This document shows positions 35,928-45,255 of a stretch of 64,000 nt of DNA, piece by piece. The stretch covers positions 1 to 64,000 of the forward strand of contig CANNFA010000006.1 of NCBI GenBank assembly GCA_947503765.1, written 5' to 3'. Below the pieces are notes generated by a model. It saw only the letters and a program-made list of their open reading frames with translations, made no database searches and was not told the origin of the DNA. A program made the position numbers and the translations under genes. The stretch's first letter is position 1. Every line of letters begins with the position of its first letter. Source of the DNA: an uncultured Paracoccaceae bacterium (lineage in GTDB: Bacteria; Pseudomonadota; Alphaproteobacteria; Rhodobacterales; Rhodobacteraceae).

Positions 35928-38303
35928 ATGAAGCGGGCACTCAACGCCGCGCGGCGGGCAGGCCGAACCACCCTTTGGGGGCTCTGCCGGGCAACTGCTG
36001 CAACACTCATCGCGATTACAACGCTCTACGCGGCATCGGTGACGACGGCCGACGCGCAGAACTATCGCTTTTCGAGAATCGAGGTCGAGGGAAACACGCG
36101 GATCGAGTCCGCGACCATCGTCACCTACGCGGGAATCGAGCCGGGCGAGGCGGTCAGCGCGGCGCAGCTGAACAGCGCATATCAGAACGTGCTGAACTCC
36201 GGGCTGTTCCAATCTGTTGCAATCGAGCCACGCGGCGGCACTCTTGTGATCGCGGTGCAGGAATTTCCGACGATCAACCGCATCAACATCGAGGGCAATT
36301 CGCGCCTCAAGGACGAGATCCTGCTGGCGCTGCTGCAATCGCAGCCCCGGCGCGTCTATTCGCCCAGCACCGCCGAGGCCGACGCCGCCGCCATCGTGGG
36401 CGCCTACGAGGAAGCCGGGCGACTGGCCGCGACCGTGTCGCCGGTGATCATCAAGCGCACCAACAACCGCGTCGACCTGGTGTTCGAGGTCAACGAAGGC
36501 CGCGTCGTCGAGGTCGAGCGCATCAGCTTCGTCGGCAACCGCAACTTCACCAGCCGGCGGCTGCGCCGGGTGCTGGAATCCAAGCAGGCCGGCCTGTTCC
36601 GTCAGCTGGTCCAGCGCGACACCTTCATCGGTGACCGGCTGCAATTCGACCGGCAGGTGCTGACCGATTTCTACCGCTCGCGCGGCTATGTCGATTTCGA
36701 GATCCTCTCGGTCTCGTCGGAATTCAGCCGCGAGCGCAATGCGTTCTTCATCACCTTCAAGGTGCAGGAAGGGCAGAAATACAGCTACGGCAACATCACC
36801 GCTTCGTCCAACCTGCCCGAGATCGACGTTGCCGCCTATCAGTCGGCGATCAAGCTGCGGCCGGGCCAGACCTACAGCCCCAGCGATATCGACATGACCA
36901 TCGCGCGGCTGGAACGGCTGGCGGTGCAGCAGGATCTCGATTTTGTCCGGGTCGAACCGCGGGTGAACCGCGATGACCGCAATCTGCGGCTGAACATCGA
37001 CTTCGCGCTGGTGCGCGGGCCGCGCATCTTCGTGGAACGGATCGACATCGAGGGCAACGCCACCACGCTTGACCGGGTGGTCCGCCGCCAGTTCACCGCG
37101 GTCGAGGGCGATCCCTTCAACCCGCGCGAGATCCGCGAGGCGTCGGAACGGATCAAGGCGCTGGGCTATTTCTCGTCGGCCGAGGTCAACCCGCGCGAGG
37201 GGTCCGGCCCCGACCAGGTGATCATCGACGTGGATGTCGAGGAACAGCCGACCGGCTCGCTGGGCTTCGGCGCGACCTACAGCGCGGCGGGCGGCTTCGG
37301 GCTGACCTTCAACTTCTCGGAGCGCAACTTCCTTGGCCGCGGCCAGGCCCTGAGCTTCGACGTGTCGGCGGGCGAGGGCACCGGCAAGTACGGCTTCGGC
37401 TTCCGCGAGCCGGCCTTCCTGGGCCGCGACGTGGCCTATTTCTTCAACGTGTCGTATGCGACCAGCGACAGCGCGAACAACACCAGCTATTCAAGCTCGC
37501 TGGGCGAGATCAAGACAGGGTTCGAATTCCCGCTGAACGAATTCACCCGGCTGAGCGTGAATGCGTTCGGGCAGTTGACCGATGTCTTTGATGTGCCGAA
37601 CAGTGGTGGAACCGCGGCAAATCCCACTGGTTCCTCGGCAATTCTGAACACTGAAGAGGCGCGCGGTCAGGAATGGACCATCGGCGCGGGCTATGACGTG
37701 ACCTACCGCACGCTGCGCAAGGGGCTGGACCCCGATGCCGGCATCCTGTTCCGCTGGGGCCAGGATTTCGGCGGCATCGCGGGCGATGTGTCTTACGTCA
37801 AGTCCGAGGCCTTTCTTGTCGGCGAGACGAAGATCATGAACGGCGATGTCACGCTGCGCGCGATCTTCCAGGGCGGCGCGTTCAACACGCTCGACAGCAC
37901 GCCCAGCCGGGTCGTCGACCGCTTCAACCTGAACGGCAAGATGCGCGGCTTCGACTATTCGGGCATCGGGCCACGCGACAGGACCGCCGGAAATGAAGAC
38001 TTCCTCGGCGGCAATTACTATGCCGTGGCCAAGTTCGAGGCGGAATTCCCGCTGGGCCTGCCCGAGGAATACGGCATCCATGGCGGGGTGTTCGTCGATG
38101 TCGGCTCGCTCTGGGGGCTGGACAACACGGCCGGCTCCTTCGGTACTGTTGACGACGGCTTCAACCTGCGCTCCGCCGCTGGTGTGTCGTTGTTCTGGGA
38201 CACGCCGATCGGGCCGCTTCGCTTCAACTTCTCCAAGGCGATCAAGAAAGAGACCTATGATGTCGAGCGCACGTTCGACCTGACGATCTCGACCAAGTTC
38301 TAG
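35928..38303 (+). CDS. bamA: Outer membrane protein assembly factor BamA
   Basis: BamA is the Omp85 barrel that inserts beta-barrel proteins into the outer membrane. The 791-residue product has a long signal peptide ending around TADAQ (residue 43). Five POTRA domains follow (about 45-445, for example YRFSRIEVEGNTRIES, INRINIEGNSRLKD, ERISFVGNRNFTSRRLRR and RGPRIFVERIDIEGNA). A C-terminal 16-strand barrel contains the conserved MRGFDYSGIGPRD motif and ends with a phenylalanine (TISTKF). ATG at 35928 with GGGGGA upstream. A TTGACT at 35865, just after the terminator, may be the -35 of its own promoter. Confidence 0.95.
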   Translation: MKRALNAARRAGRTTLWGLCRATAATLIAITTLYAASVTTADAQNYRFSRIEVEGNTRIESATIVTYAGIEPGEAVSAAQLNSAYQNVLNSGLFQSVAIEPRGGTLVIAVQEFPTINRINIEGNSRLKDEILLALLQSQPRRVYSPSTAEADAAAIVGAYEEAGRLAATVSPVIIKRTNNRVDLVFEVNEGRVVEVERISFVGNRNFTSRRLRRVLESKQAGLFRQLVQRDTFIGDRLQFDRQVLTDFYRSRGYVDFEILSVSSEFSRERNAFFITFKVQEGQKYSYGNITASSNLPEIDVAAYQSAIKLRPGQTYSPSDIDMTIARLERLAVQQDLDFVRVEPRVNRDDRNLRLNIDFALVRGPRIFVERIDIEGNATTLDRVVRRQFTAVEGDPFNPREIREASERIKALGYFSSAEVNPREGSGPDQVIIDVDVEEQPTGSLGFGATYSAAGGFGLTFNFSERNFLGRGQALSFDVSAGEGTGKYGFGFREPAFLGRDVAYFFNVSYATSDSANNTSYSSSLGEIKTGFEFPLNEFTRLSVNAFGQLTDVFDVPNSGGTAANPTGSSAILNTEEARGQEWTIGAGYDVTYRTLRKGLDPDAGILFRWGQDFGGIAGDVSYVKSEAFLVGETKIMNGDVTLRAIFQGGAFNTLDSTPSRVVDRFNLNGKMRGFDYSGIGPRDRTAGNEDFLGGNYYAVAKFEAEFPLGLPEEYGIHGGVFVDVGSLWGLDNTAGSFGTVDDGFNLRSAAGVSLFWDTPIGPLRFNFSKAIKKETYDVERTFDLTISTKF

Positions 38304-38306
38304 GCG

Positions 38307-38951
38307 ATGGGGCGTCTGCGCGCCTGTCTGCTGCCTGTAGTCTTGGCCGTGCTGCTGGCTGCCGCCTCGATGCCGGCGCCGGCGGACGCGCAGGACGGCG
38401 CGGATGCCCCGCCGCCGGTTCTGACCATCGACCAGGAACGGCTGTTCGCCGAGTCCGAGGTGGCCAAACGGATCGGCGACGAGATCGAGGCGCAGGCCGC
38501 CGCGCTCGCCGCCGAGAACCGGCATATCGAGGCGGAACTGTCCGCCGAGGAGCTGGAGCTGACCGAGAAACGCCCGACCCTGCCGGTCGAGGAATTTCGC
38601 GCGCTGGCCGATGCCTTCGACGCCAAGGTGCAGCGGATCCGCGACGAACAGGACGCCAAGGAGCGTGACCTGCAAAGCCTGCGCGAAGCGGGGCGGCAGG
38701 ATTTTCTGCGCAGCGTCACCCCGGTCCTGACCGAGATCGCCCGCGAACGCGGCGCGCTGGTGATCCTCGACCGGCGCACGGTCGTCCTGTCGGCGGGGGC
38801 TGTTGACGCGACCGACGAGGCCATCGCGCGGGTGGATGAGGCGCTTGCCGAAGAGGCCCCGCCCGAGGAGACCCCATCCGAGGAGTCCCCGTCCGAGGAA
38901 ACCCCCGCCCCGCCAGCCCCCGACATGCCGGAGGCGGATGGCGCGCAATGA
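38307..38951 (+). CDS. skp: OmpH/Skp family periplasmic chaperone
   Basis: Skp-type chaperones hold unfolded outer-membrane proteins on their way to BamA. The 214-residue protein has a signal peptide (cleavage after ADA near residue 28), then [14 protein letters not shown] long charged coiled coil follows (about 50-150), and [24 protein letters not shown] closes the trimer body. It is longer than the usual 160-170 residues because of an acidic proline-rich tail (about 185-214) with repeated EET/SP units. It starts 3 bases after bamA. Confidence 0.9.
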   Translation: MGRLRACLLPVVLAVLLAAASMPAPADAQDGADAPPPVLTIDQERLFAESEVAKRIGDEIEAQAAALAAENRHIEAELSAEELELTEKRPTLPVEEFRALADAFDAKVQRIRDEQDAKERDLQSLREAGRQDFLRSVTPVLTEIARERGALVILDRRTVVLSAGAVDATDEAIARVDEALAEEAPPEETPSEESPSEETPAPPAPDMPEADGAQ

Positions 38952-39063
38952 CGCGCCTCGCCGCGCCTGCGGAGCCTCAATCGCGGTGCATGGCCGCTTG
39001 TTTCGCCGACGGCCTCTTGATACGACACGCGGGCTTCGCGAGCTGACACAAGGACGGCGTTTC

Positions 39064-39528
39064 ATGGCCGATGACAACAAGAAGACAGCCGATATTCACA
39101 CGATCCAGCGGATCCTGCCGCACCGCTATCCGTTCCTGCTGATCGACCGGGTGGTGGATATCGACGGCACCAATTCGGCCACCGGCGTCAAGAACGTCAC
39201 CTTCAACGAGCCGCATTTTCAGGGCCATTTCCCCGGCACCCCGATCATGCCCGGCGTCACCATCATCGAGGCAATGGCGCAGACCGCCGGCATCATGATC
39301 GGCGTGGCCAACGACATCACCGATACCAGCCTGCTGATCTATCTGATGAGCGTGGACAAGGCCAAGTTCCGCCGCAAGGTGGTGCCGGGCGACCAGCTCA
39401 AGCTGCATATCACCGGGCTCAGGACCGGCGGCAAGGTGCTGAAATTCCATGGCCTCGCAGAGGTGGATGGCGAGCGTGCGGCCGAAGCGGAATTTGCCGC
39501 CATGGTCGATTTCACGCCCGGCGCCTGA
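39064..39528 (+). CDS. fabZ: 3-hydroxyacyl-[acyl-carrier-protein] dehydratase FabZ
   Basis: FabZ dehydrates 3-hydroxyacyl-ACP in fatty acid elongation and competes with LpxA for hydroxymyristoyl-type substrate. The 154-residue hot-dog protein has [15 protein letters not shown], the catalytic His in [15 protein letters not shown] and the catalytic Glu in [15 protein letters not shown] lies 8 bases before the ATG. It is three bases upstream of lpxA, the conserved order. Confidence 0.96.
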   Translation: MADDNKKTADIHTIQRILPHRYPFLLIDRVVDIDGTNSATGVKNVTFNEPHFQGHFPGTPIMPGVTIIEAMAQTAGIMIGVANDITDTSLLIYLMSVDKAKFRRKVVPGDQLKLHITGLRTGGKVLKFHGLAEVDGERAAEAEFAAMVDFTPGA

Positions 39529-39531
39529 CGC

Positions 39532-40329
39532 ATGGGACTCGACCCGACCGCCCGGATCCATCCCGCCGCCATCGTCGAGGACGGCGCGCATATCGGCGCG
39601 GGGGCCGAGGTTGGCGCGTTCTCGGTCATCGGGCCGCAGGTGCGGCTCGGGCCGGGCGTGCGGATCAAGAGCCATGTCGTCGTCACCGGCACCACCGAGA
39701 TCGGCCAGGACACCGAGGTGTTTCCGTTCTGCTCGGTGGGCGACATCCCGCAGGATCTGAAATTCGCGGGCGAGGATACACGCCTGATTATCGGCGCGCG
39801 CAACACGATCCGCGAGCATGTGACGATCAACCCCGGCACCGCCCATGGCGGCGGCGAGACGGTGATCGGCGACGATTGCCTGTTCATGGCGGGCGCGCAT
39901 GTGGCGCATGATTGCCGGATCGGCAGCCGGGTGATCGTGGTCAACCAGTCGGGTATCGCCGGGCACTGCACCATCGGCGACGATGTCATCATCGGCGGTA
40001 TCTCGGGCGTCCACCAATGGGTGCGGATCGGGCGCGGCGCGATCATCGGCGGGCTGACCAAGGTGGGCAAGGACGTGATCCCCTACGGCATGGTCGACGC
40101 GCAGGCCGGCGAGCTGAAGGGGCTGAACCTTGTCGGATTGCGGCGCAAGGGCGTGGACCGGGCCGAGATCGCGGCGCTGCGGGCGGCCTATGACGCGCTG
40201 GCCTCGGGGGACGGCTCGTTCCAGGACCGCGCCCGGCGGTTGCAGGAAGACACGGACAGCGCACTGGTGGCGCAGGTGGCCGAGTTCATCCTGTCCGCCA
40301 CCGACCGGCATTTCCTGACCCCCCGCTGA
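39532..40329 (+). CDS. lpxA: UDP-N-acetylglucosamine acyltransferase
   Basis: LpxA transfers a 3-hydroxyacyl chain to UDP-GlcNAc, the first step of lipid A synthesis. The 265-residue protein is a left-handed beta-helix of hexapeptide repeats (IHPAAIVEDGAHIGAGAEVG and many more) with the catalytic His in MAGAHVAHDCRIG and a helical C-terminal domain. The stop overlaps the lpxI start by one base. Confidence 0.96.
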   Translation: MGLDPTARIHPAAIVEDGAHIGAGAEVGAFSVIGPQVRLGPGVRIKSHVVVTGTTEIGQDTEVFPFCSVGDIPQDLKFAGEDTRLIIGARNTIREHVTINPGTAHGGGETVIGDDCLFMAGAHVAHDCRIGSRVIVVNQSGIAGHCTIGDDVIIGGISGVHQWVRIGRGAIIGGLTKVGKDVIPYGMVDAQAGELKGLNLVGLRRKGVDRAEIAALRAAYDALASGDGSFQDRARRLQEDTDSALVAQVAEFILSATDRHFLTPR

Positions 40330-41135
40330 TGGCGCGGCTAGGCATCATCGCGGGGACTGGCGCGCTGCCGGGGCAGATCGCGGCGGCGCATCCCGGCGCG
40401 CTGTTCCTGGCGCTGGACGGGGTGGGTGCGGACCTGCCGGGGGGCGGGATCGAGACGGCGCGCGCCTCCTACGAACGGTTCGGCGCGCTGTTCGGCACGC
40501 TGCGCACGGCCGGTGTGACCGAGGTGGTGCTGGCCGGCGCGCTGGTGCGCCCGGCCCTTGATCCGGCGCGGTTCGACGCGGTGACGATGACGCTGGCCCC
40601 CAGGCTGGCGGCTGCGATGCAGGGCGGGGACGACGCGCTTTTGCGCGCGGTGATCGCCGCGTTCGAGGCCGAGGGCTTTGCCGTGCGCGGCGCGCATGAG
40701 CTGCTGCCGGGGCTGACGGCGGCGGCGGGGTTGCTGGCCGGGCCGGAGCCGGGCGCGCGCGATCTGGCCGATCTCGACCGCGCGTCGGAAATCCTCGCGG
40801 CGCTGGGACCGCTGGACGTGGGGCAGGGGGCCGTCGTGTCGCGCGGGCTGTGCCTGGGGGTGGAAACCGTGCAGGGCACCGACGCGATGCTGCAATTCGC
40901 CGCCGACGCCCCGGCGCATCTGCGCCGCGGCGGTGTGCTGCTGAAGGCGCCGAAACCGGGGCAGGATCTGCGCGTGGACATGCCCGCGATCGGGCCGCGC
41001 ACCGTGGCGCTGGCGGCGGCGGCGGGCCTGTCGGGCATCGCCATCGCGGCGGGCGGCGTGGTGATCGCCGAGCGCGAGGCGACCTGCGCCGCGGCGGCCG
41101 AGGCGGGGCTGTTCGTGCTGGCGAAAGACCTCTGA
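40329..41135 (+). CDS. lpxI: UDP-2,3-diacylglucosamine pyrophosphatase LpxI
   Basis: LpxI cleaves UDP-2,3-diacylglucosamine to lipid X and UMP and is the alphaproteobacterial counterpart of LpxH. The 268-residue protein has the DUF1009 features LGIIAGTGALPGQIA, GVETVQGTDAML, LLKAPKPGQDLRVDMPAIGP and AAGLSGIAIAAGGVVI. It is translationally coupled on both sides (TGATG overlaps with lpxA and lpxB), and that position between lpxA and lpxB confirms the role. Confidence 0.95.
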   Translation: MARLGIIAGTGALPGQIAAAHPGALFLALDGVGADLPGGGIETARASYERFGALFGTLRTAGVTEVVLAGALVRPALDPARFDAVTMTLAPRLAAAMQGGDDALLRAVIAAFEAEGFAVRGAHELLPGLTAAAGLLAGPEPGARDLADLDRASEILAALGPLDVGQGAVVSRGLCLGVETVQGTDAMLQFAADAPAHLRRGGVLLKAPKPGQDLRVDMPAIGPRTVALAAAAGLSGIAIAAGGVVIAEREATCAAAAEAGLFVLAKDL

Positions 41136-42286
41136 TGCGGGTGTTCCTGGTCGCGGGCGAGGCATCGGGCGACCGGCTTGGCGCGTCGCTGATGGCCGGG
41201 CTGCGCGATCTGGCGCCGGGGGCCGCGTTCGACGGGATCGGCGGCACCGCGATGCAGGCCGAAGGGCTGGTCTCGCGCTTTGCCATGGATGAGCTGAGCG
41301 TGATGGGCCTGGCCGAGGTGCTGCCGAAATACCGGCATCTGAAACGCCGCATCGCCGAAACCGCAGGCTGGGTCGTCGAAACCGCGCCGGACGTTCTGCT
41401 GACCATCGACAGCCCCGATTTCTGCCTGCGCGTCGCGGCGCAGGTCAAGGAGCGCAGCGATATCCGCTGTGTGCATTACGTCGTGCCGTCCGTCTGGGCC
41501 TGGCGCGCGGGGCGGGCGCAGAAGATGGCGCGCAGTCTTGACCAGGTGCTGGCGCTGCTGCCGTTCGAGCCGCCCTTCATGGAAGCGGTCGGTCTGCGCT
41601 GCGATTTCGTCGGCCATCCCGTCGCGGCGGAGCCGGTGGCGACCGATGCCGAACTGGCGGCGTTCCGCGCGGAGCAGGGGCTGGGCGACGCGCCGCTGGT
41701 GCTGGTGCTGCCCGGATCGCGCCGGGCAGAGGTGGCGCGGCTCGCCCCCGTCTTCGGCGAGGCACTGCGCCCGGTCCTGGCGCGCCGCCCCGAGGCGCGC
41801 GTGGTGCTGCCGGCCGCGCCGGGCATGGCGGACACGCTGCGCCAGGCGGCGGCGCGCTGGCCCGGTGCGCCCCTGGTGCTGGAGCCGGCGGCGGCCGAAA
41901 AGCGCGCGGCGTTCCGCGCGGCGGGTGTCGCGCTGGCGGCTTCGGGGACGGTGTCGCTGGAACTGGCGGCGGCGGGAACGCCGATGGTGATCGCCTACGA
42001 CATGAACTGGATGACCTGGCAGATCGTCAGCCGCATGGTCCGCGTGGACACGGTGACGCTGGTCAACCTCGTCACCGGGCGCAAGGCGGTGCCGGAATTC
42101 CTTGGCCCCGCCTGCAAGCCGGCGCTGATCGCGGCGGCGCTGTCGGCGCTTCTGGAGGATCCGGCGGCGGCCGGGGCGCAGCGCGCGGCGATGGACGAGA
42201 CGATGCGCCTTCTGGGCCGCGGGGCGGAGCCGCCGGGCCTGCGCGCCGCGCGCGCCGTGCTGGACGGGCCGGGGCAGGGCGGGTAG
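41135..42286 (+). CDS. lpxB: Lipid-A-disaccharide synthase
   Basis: LpxB joins lipid X and UDP-diacylglucosamine into the beta-1,6 disaccharide of lipid A (GT19 family). The 383-residue protein starts VFLVAGEASGDRLGA and has DELSVMGLAEVLPK, TIDSPDFCLRVA, YVVPSVWAWRAGRA, VGHPV and ASGTVSLELAAAGTPMVIAY. It is the last gene of the envelope series. Nothing recognisable follows on this strand until 44202. Confidence 0.95.
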   Translation: MRVFLVAGEASGDRLGASLMAGLRDLAPGAAFDGIGGTAMQAEGLVSRFAMDELSVMGLAEVLPKYRHLKRRIAETAGWVVETAPDVLLTIDSPDFCLRVAAQVKERSDIRCVHYVVPSVWAWRAGRAQKMARSLDQVLALLPFEPPFMEAVGLRCDFVGHPVAAEPVATDAELAAFRAEQGLGDAPLVLVLPGSRRAEVARLAPVFGEALRPVLARRPEARVVLPAAPGMADTLRQAAARWPGAPLVLEPAAAEKRAAFRAAGVALAASGTVSLELAAAGTPMVIAYDMNWMTWQIVSRMVRVDTVTLVNLVTGRKAVPEFLGPACKPALIAAALSALLEDPAAAGAQRAAMDETMRLLGRGAEPPGLRAARAVLDGPGQGG

Positions 42287-42389
42287 CGCCGCTTCCGGCG
42301 TCTGCAAAGGGCGGCGGGGTCGGGATTTTGCGTATTTTGAACGAGAAGAAACGGGCGCGCGGCCTGCGGGCCCCCGCGTTCGTCCCGCC

Positions 42390-43361
42390 TCAGTCGCCCA
42401 GCATCCATGTGCCGTCCGGAAAGAAGGCGTGAAAGGCGAAGGCGAACATCAGGTCGTGCGGCAGGTCGGCACCGGCAGCATCGCGCACCCGGATCGTGCC
42501 GACCTCGCGCCCCTCGCCGATCCGCGCGGTGTCGAGCGCGGAGGCCTGCCCCTCGGCCCAGCTCAGGATCACACCGGCCTCGGCGATGCTTTCGGCCTCG
42601 GCCAGCCGGGGCAGGGGCCAGGCGCGGCTGCCCACGCGCACCACCCGCACCAGCGGCGGGATGCCGTGGGGCGGCATCTCTCCGTTATAGAGGAACGGCC
42701 GCGCGGAACTGTCATATCCCGCATAGGGGTTGGTGCCGTAGCGGCGGGCGTGGTCCGGTTCCGCCATGACCAGCCCGGCGGGCCGGCGGGCGCGGTACGC
42801 GGCCCAGCTTTCCATCCAGGACGGCACCTGCGTCAGCGCCGTGCCCGTCAGCTCGCCCACGATGGCGCGGCCAAGCGCCTGCTGCCACCAGCTTTCGGTT
42901 TCGCGGTCATACATCACCATGCCGGAATTGCGCAGCTTGCCGGTCACGCCGAAGCTCAGCGTGCGCCCGGCGGCGCGGCGGTCGAAGACCAGCGCGGAAT
43001 TGCACAGCGGGCAGAAGGTGATGGCCAGCGGTGTGCCGGCGATGGTGTCGTTCACGATCTCGTGCCACATCAGATAGCGGATCGGGTAGGCGCGCGGCGG
43101 CGCGCCGGCGATCTCGACGGTGATGACCGGCTCGCGCGGGGCAAGCGCCGTTTCCTCGGACGCGGCGACGAAGTCGGGATCGGTGAGGGCCGGGATGCCG
43201 TCGCGCGGCGGGCCGCCCGACAGGATTTCGGCCCAGCTATCGACCGCGTTCGTGGCGAAATCGGTGTCCGGCCATTCATGGACCCAGAAGTCGGGATCGG
43301 CCCGCGCCTGGGCGGGCAGGGCGAGCACGATTGCGGCGGCAAGGGCGGGGATCAGGCGCAT
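42390..43361 (-). CDS. DUF3179 domain-containing secreted protein
   Basis: A 323-residue protein with a signal peptide (MRLIPALAAAIVLALPAQA, cleavage after ARA near residue 21). The DUF3179 domain covers almost all the rest. The domain's conserved AITFCPLCNSALVFDRR (CxxC) and MVMYDRETESWWQQ are present. The biochemical role of DUF3179 is unknown, and the CxxC could bind a metal or act in redox chemistry. GGAGGAG stands 6 bases before the ATG. The frame is open for 34 more codons upstream, but the signal peptide fixes the start. Monocistronic. Confidence 0.82.
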   Translation of the reverse strand: MRLIPALAAAIVLALPAQARADPDFWVHEWPDTDFATNAVDSWAEILSGGPPRDGIPALTDPDFVAASEETALAPREPVITVEIAGAPPRAYPIRYLMWHEIVNDTIAGTPLAITFCPLCNSALVFDRRAAGRTLSFGVTGKLRNSGMVMYDRETESWWQQALGRAIVGELTGTALTQVPSWMESWAAYRARRPAGLVMAEPDHARRYGTNPYAGYDSSARPFLYNGEMPPHGIPPLVRVVRVGSRAWPLPRLAEAESIAEAGVILSWAEGQASALDTARIGEGREVGTIRVRDAAGADLPHDLMFAFAFHAFFPDGTWMLGD

Positions 43362-43565
43362 GGGGTCTCCTCCTTGGCGGCAATGATGCGGGCAGACCCG
43401 GCGTTCTGGCAAGCGAAAGCGATCTTCGGCGGATATGGGTGCCCTGCCGCGAGTGGGGCGCAAGCGCCTGTTGCGGCACCTTTTTCGTGGAAAATCCGGC
43501 CTTGCGCCATGACGCGCTTGTGTTCGCCGGTGAGCGCCGGCAACGGCCCCGGTACCGGCCAGTGC

Positions 43566-44129
43566 CTAGTCTTCGCCCTTGTCCAGCTTGCCGCGCAGGG
43601 CCGCCAGCCCGGCGAAGGGCTTGGTGTCTTCCTCGGTCATCGGCTCCACGCCCGGCTCGGCAAAGGTTTCCTCGACCGGTTGTGTGCCGTCGGCATGCGG
43701 ATAGAGCGGCAGGTTCAGCGCCAGTTCCTCGACCAGCAGCGCGCCCAGATCGAGCGTGGCGGGAAGCGGCTCGATGCTGTCATCCTCGGGCATCTCCACC
43801 TCCTCCTCGGTGGGGGGAGGCGGCGGATCGGCGAGGTATCGGCGCAGGATGTCCGCCTCGATCCGCGTCGTGACCGGCGCCAGCGTGGCCACGCAGGGCT
43901 GCACCACGGTCGCGCCCAGCCGCGCCTCCAGCCGCCAGTCGGCGCGCCCCTCGGGAATCAGCCGCCCCTCCAGCCGCAGCTTGCGCAGCGCCAGCAGATC
44001 GAGCGCGCCGGCGATGGCCGTGCGCGCCTCGGCATCCGGCTCCAGCCGCACATCCCGCACGCCGCTCCCGCGCAGACCGGCCAGGCGCAGGCGGTGGGAA
44101 TAGATGGCAGGGCGATCCGGGCTGTCCAT
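43566..44129 (-). CDS. YceD family (DUF177) protein
   Basis: YceD proteins are small, poorly understood proteins linked to 23S rRNA or ribosome large-subunit maturation in plants and bacteria. The 187-residue product has an N-terminal beta-rich part, a VVQPCVATLAPVTTRIEADILRRY core and an acidic middle (TEEEVEMPEDD). EELALNLPLYPHA and an alanine-lysine tail follow. Residue 1 is the ATG at 44129 (MDSPDRPAIYSHRL) with AAAGGG upstream. In many bacteria rpmF and plsX follow yceD. Here neither does. It is divergent from bamE. Confidence 0.82.
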   Translation of the reverse strand: MDSPDRPAIYSHRLRLAGLRGSGVRDVRLEPDAEARTAIAGALDLLALRKLRLEGRLIPEGRADWRLEARLGATVVQPCVATLAPVTTRIEADILRRYLADPPPPPTEEEVEMPEDDSIEPLPATLDLGALLVEELALNLPLYPHADGTQPVEETFAEPGVEPMTEEDTKPFAGLAALRGKLDKGED

Positions 44130-44201
44130 TCGCTTGAACCCTTTGCATTGCATCTGCTAAGCCGGATAAAAGCTTGGCCAGTCCATGGCAAGAGGGGTGA
44201 C

Positions 44202-44657
44202 ATGAGCAGGATCGCGGCAATTCTCCGGCTGGTCTGCGCCGCGGGGCTGGTGGCCCTTGCCGCCGGCTGTTCCAATATCGACCGCACGCATGGCTATGTG
44301 CCGCCCGACAGCGACCTCAACCAGCTGGTGATCGGGGTCGATACGCGCGAGACCGTGGCCGAGGTGATCGGCCGCCCCTCTGCCGCCGGCATCCTCGACG
44401 CGGGCGGGTGGTATTACGTGAAATCGAAATTCCGCGCCTACGGCTTCCGCGCGCGCCGCGAGATCAGCCGCGAGGTGGTCGCGGTCAGCTTCGACGGAAA
44501 CGGCGTGGTCGAGAACATCGAACGCTTCGGGCTGGAGGATGGCCGCGTCATCACCATTTCGCGGCGCGTCACCGACAGCAACATCAAGGGCGTGTCGTTC
44601 CTGCGCCAGCTGTTCGGCAGCTTCGGCAACTTCACCGCCGACCAGCTTCTGAACTGA
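44202..44657 (+). CDS. bamE: Outer membrane assembly lipoprotein BamE (SmpA/OmlA family)
   Basis: BamE is a lipoprotein subunit of the Bam complex and a partner of BamA, which is encoded at 35928. The 151-residue protein has a lipoprotein signal with lipobox LAAGC (Cys23) and a SmpA/OmlA domain (YVPPDSDLNQLVIGVDTRETV, VIGRPSAAG, WYYVKSKF). The usual loop RVTDSNIKGVSFLRQLFG ends it. AGAGGGGTGAC precedes the ATG at 44202. It is divergent from yceD and convergent with msrB. Confidence 0.9.
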   Translation: MSRIAAILRLVCAAGLVALAAGCSNIDRTHGYVPPDSDLNQLVIGVDTRETVAEVIGRPSAAGILDAGGWYYVKSKFRAYGFRARREISREVVAVSFDGNGVVENIERFGLEDGRVITISRRVTDSNIKGVSFLRQLFGSFGNFTADQLLN

Positions 44658-44675
44658 GGCCCGACCTGTAAATTA

Positions 44676-44705
44676 CCCGCGCCGCGCATGGTACGGCGGC
44701 GCGGG
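44676..44705. terminator. Strong hairpin between convergent bamE and msrB
   Basis: A 10-bp perfect stem, CCCGCGCCGC (44676-44685) and GCGGCGCGGG (44696-44705), with a 10-base loop. It lies midway in the 58-base gap between two convergent stops and probably serves both, although no T-run follows on either side. Confidence 0.55.
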
Positions 44706-44715
44706 GCTCCGGTCT

Positions 44716-45144
44716 TCAGTCCTCGGGGCGAAAGTCCAGCGCGACGCCGTTCAGGCAATAGCGCAGGCCGGTCGGCGCCGGCCCGTCGGGAAAGACATGG
44801 CCCAGATGCGCGGCGCAGCGGGCGCAATGCACCTCGGTGCGGCGCATGAACAGCTTGCGATCCTCGCTCTCGCCCACCAGCTCGGGATTGGCCGGGCGGG
44901 TGAAGGACGGCCAGCCGGTGCCGCTGTCGAACTTGTCGGCCTGGTCGAACAGCGGCGCGCCGCAGCAGACGCAGTGGAACATGCCCGGCGCTTTCGGAAA
45001 ATCGTCATGGCTGAACGCGCGTTCGGTGCCGTGCTTGCGGGTGACCTTGTAGGCCAGATCGCCCAGTTCCTCGCGCCATTCGGCATCGGTCTTTTCGATG
45101 CGGGTGCCGGCGTCGGTGGTCTTGTCCTTGGCGGTGTCGGTCAT
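44716..45144 (-). CDS. msrB: Peptide-methionine (R)-S-oxide reductase MsrB
   Basis: MsrB repairs methionine-R-sulfoxide in proteins after oxidative damage. The 142-residue protein has the zinc-binding pairs in HCVCCGAPL and [23 protein letters not shown], and the catalytic cysteine in [11 protein letters not shown]. No signal peptide is present, so it is cytoplasmic. CAGGAG sits before the ATG at 45144. Monocistronic, divergent from olsB. Confidence 0.95.
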   Translation of the reverse strand: MTDTAKDKTTDAGTRIEKTDAEWREELGDLAYKVTRKHGTERAFSHDDFPKAPGMFHCVCCGAPLFDQADKFDSGTGWPSFTRPANPELVGESEDRKLFMRRTEVHCARCAAHLGHVFPDGPAPTGLRYCLNGVALDFRPED

Positions 45145-45255
45145 CGCGCGCTCCTGTCTGGTGGTGCGGGGGCGGCATCTTGTGCGCCGGCCGCTTGCGC
45201 CCCATAGATAACCCGGATGGGCGGCATTCCAAGCCGCCGCGATGCGAGGGCCGAC

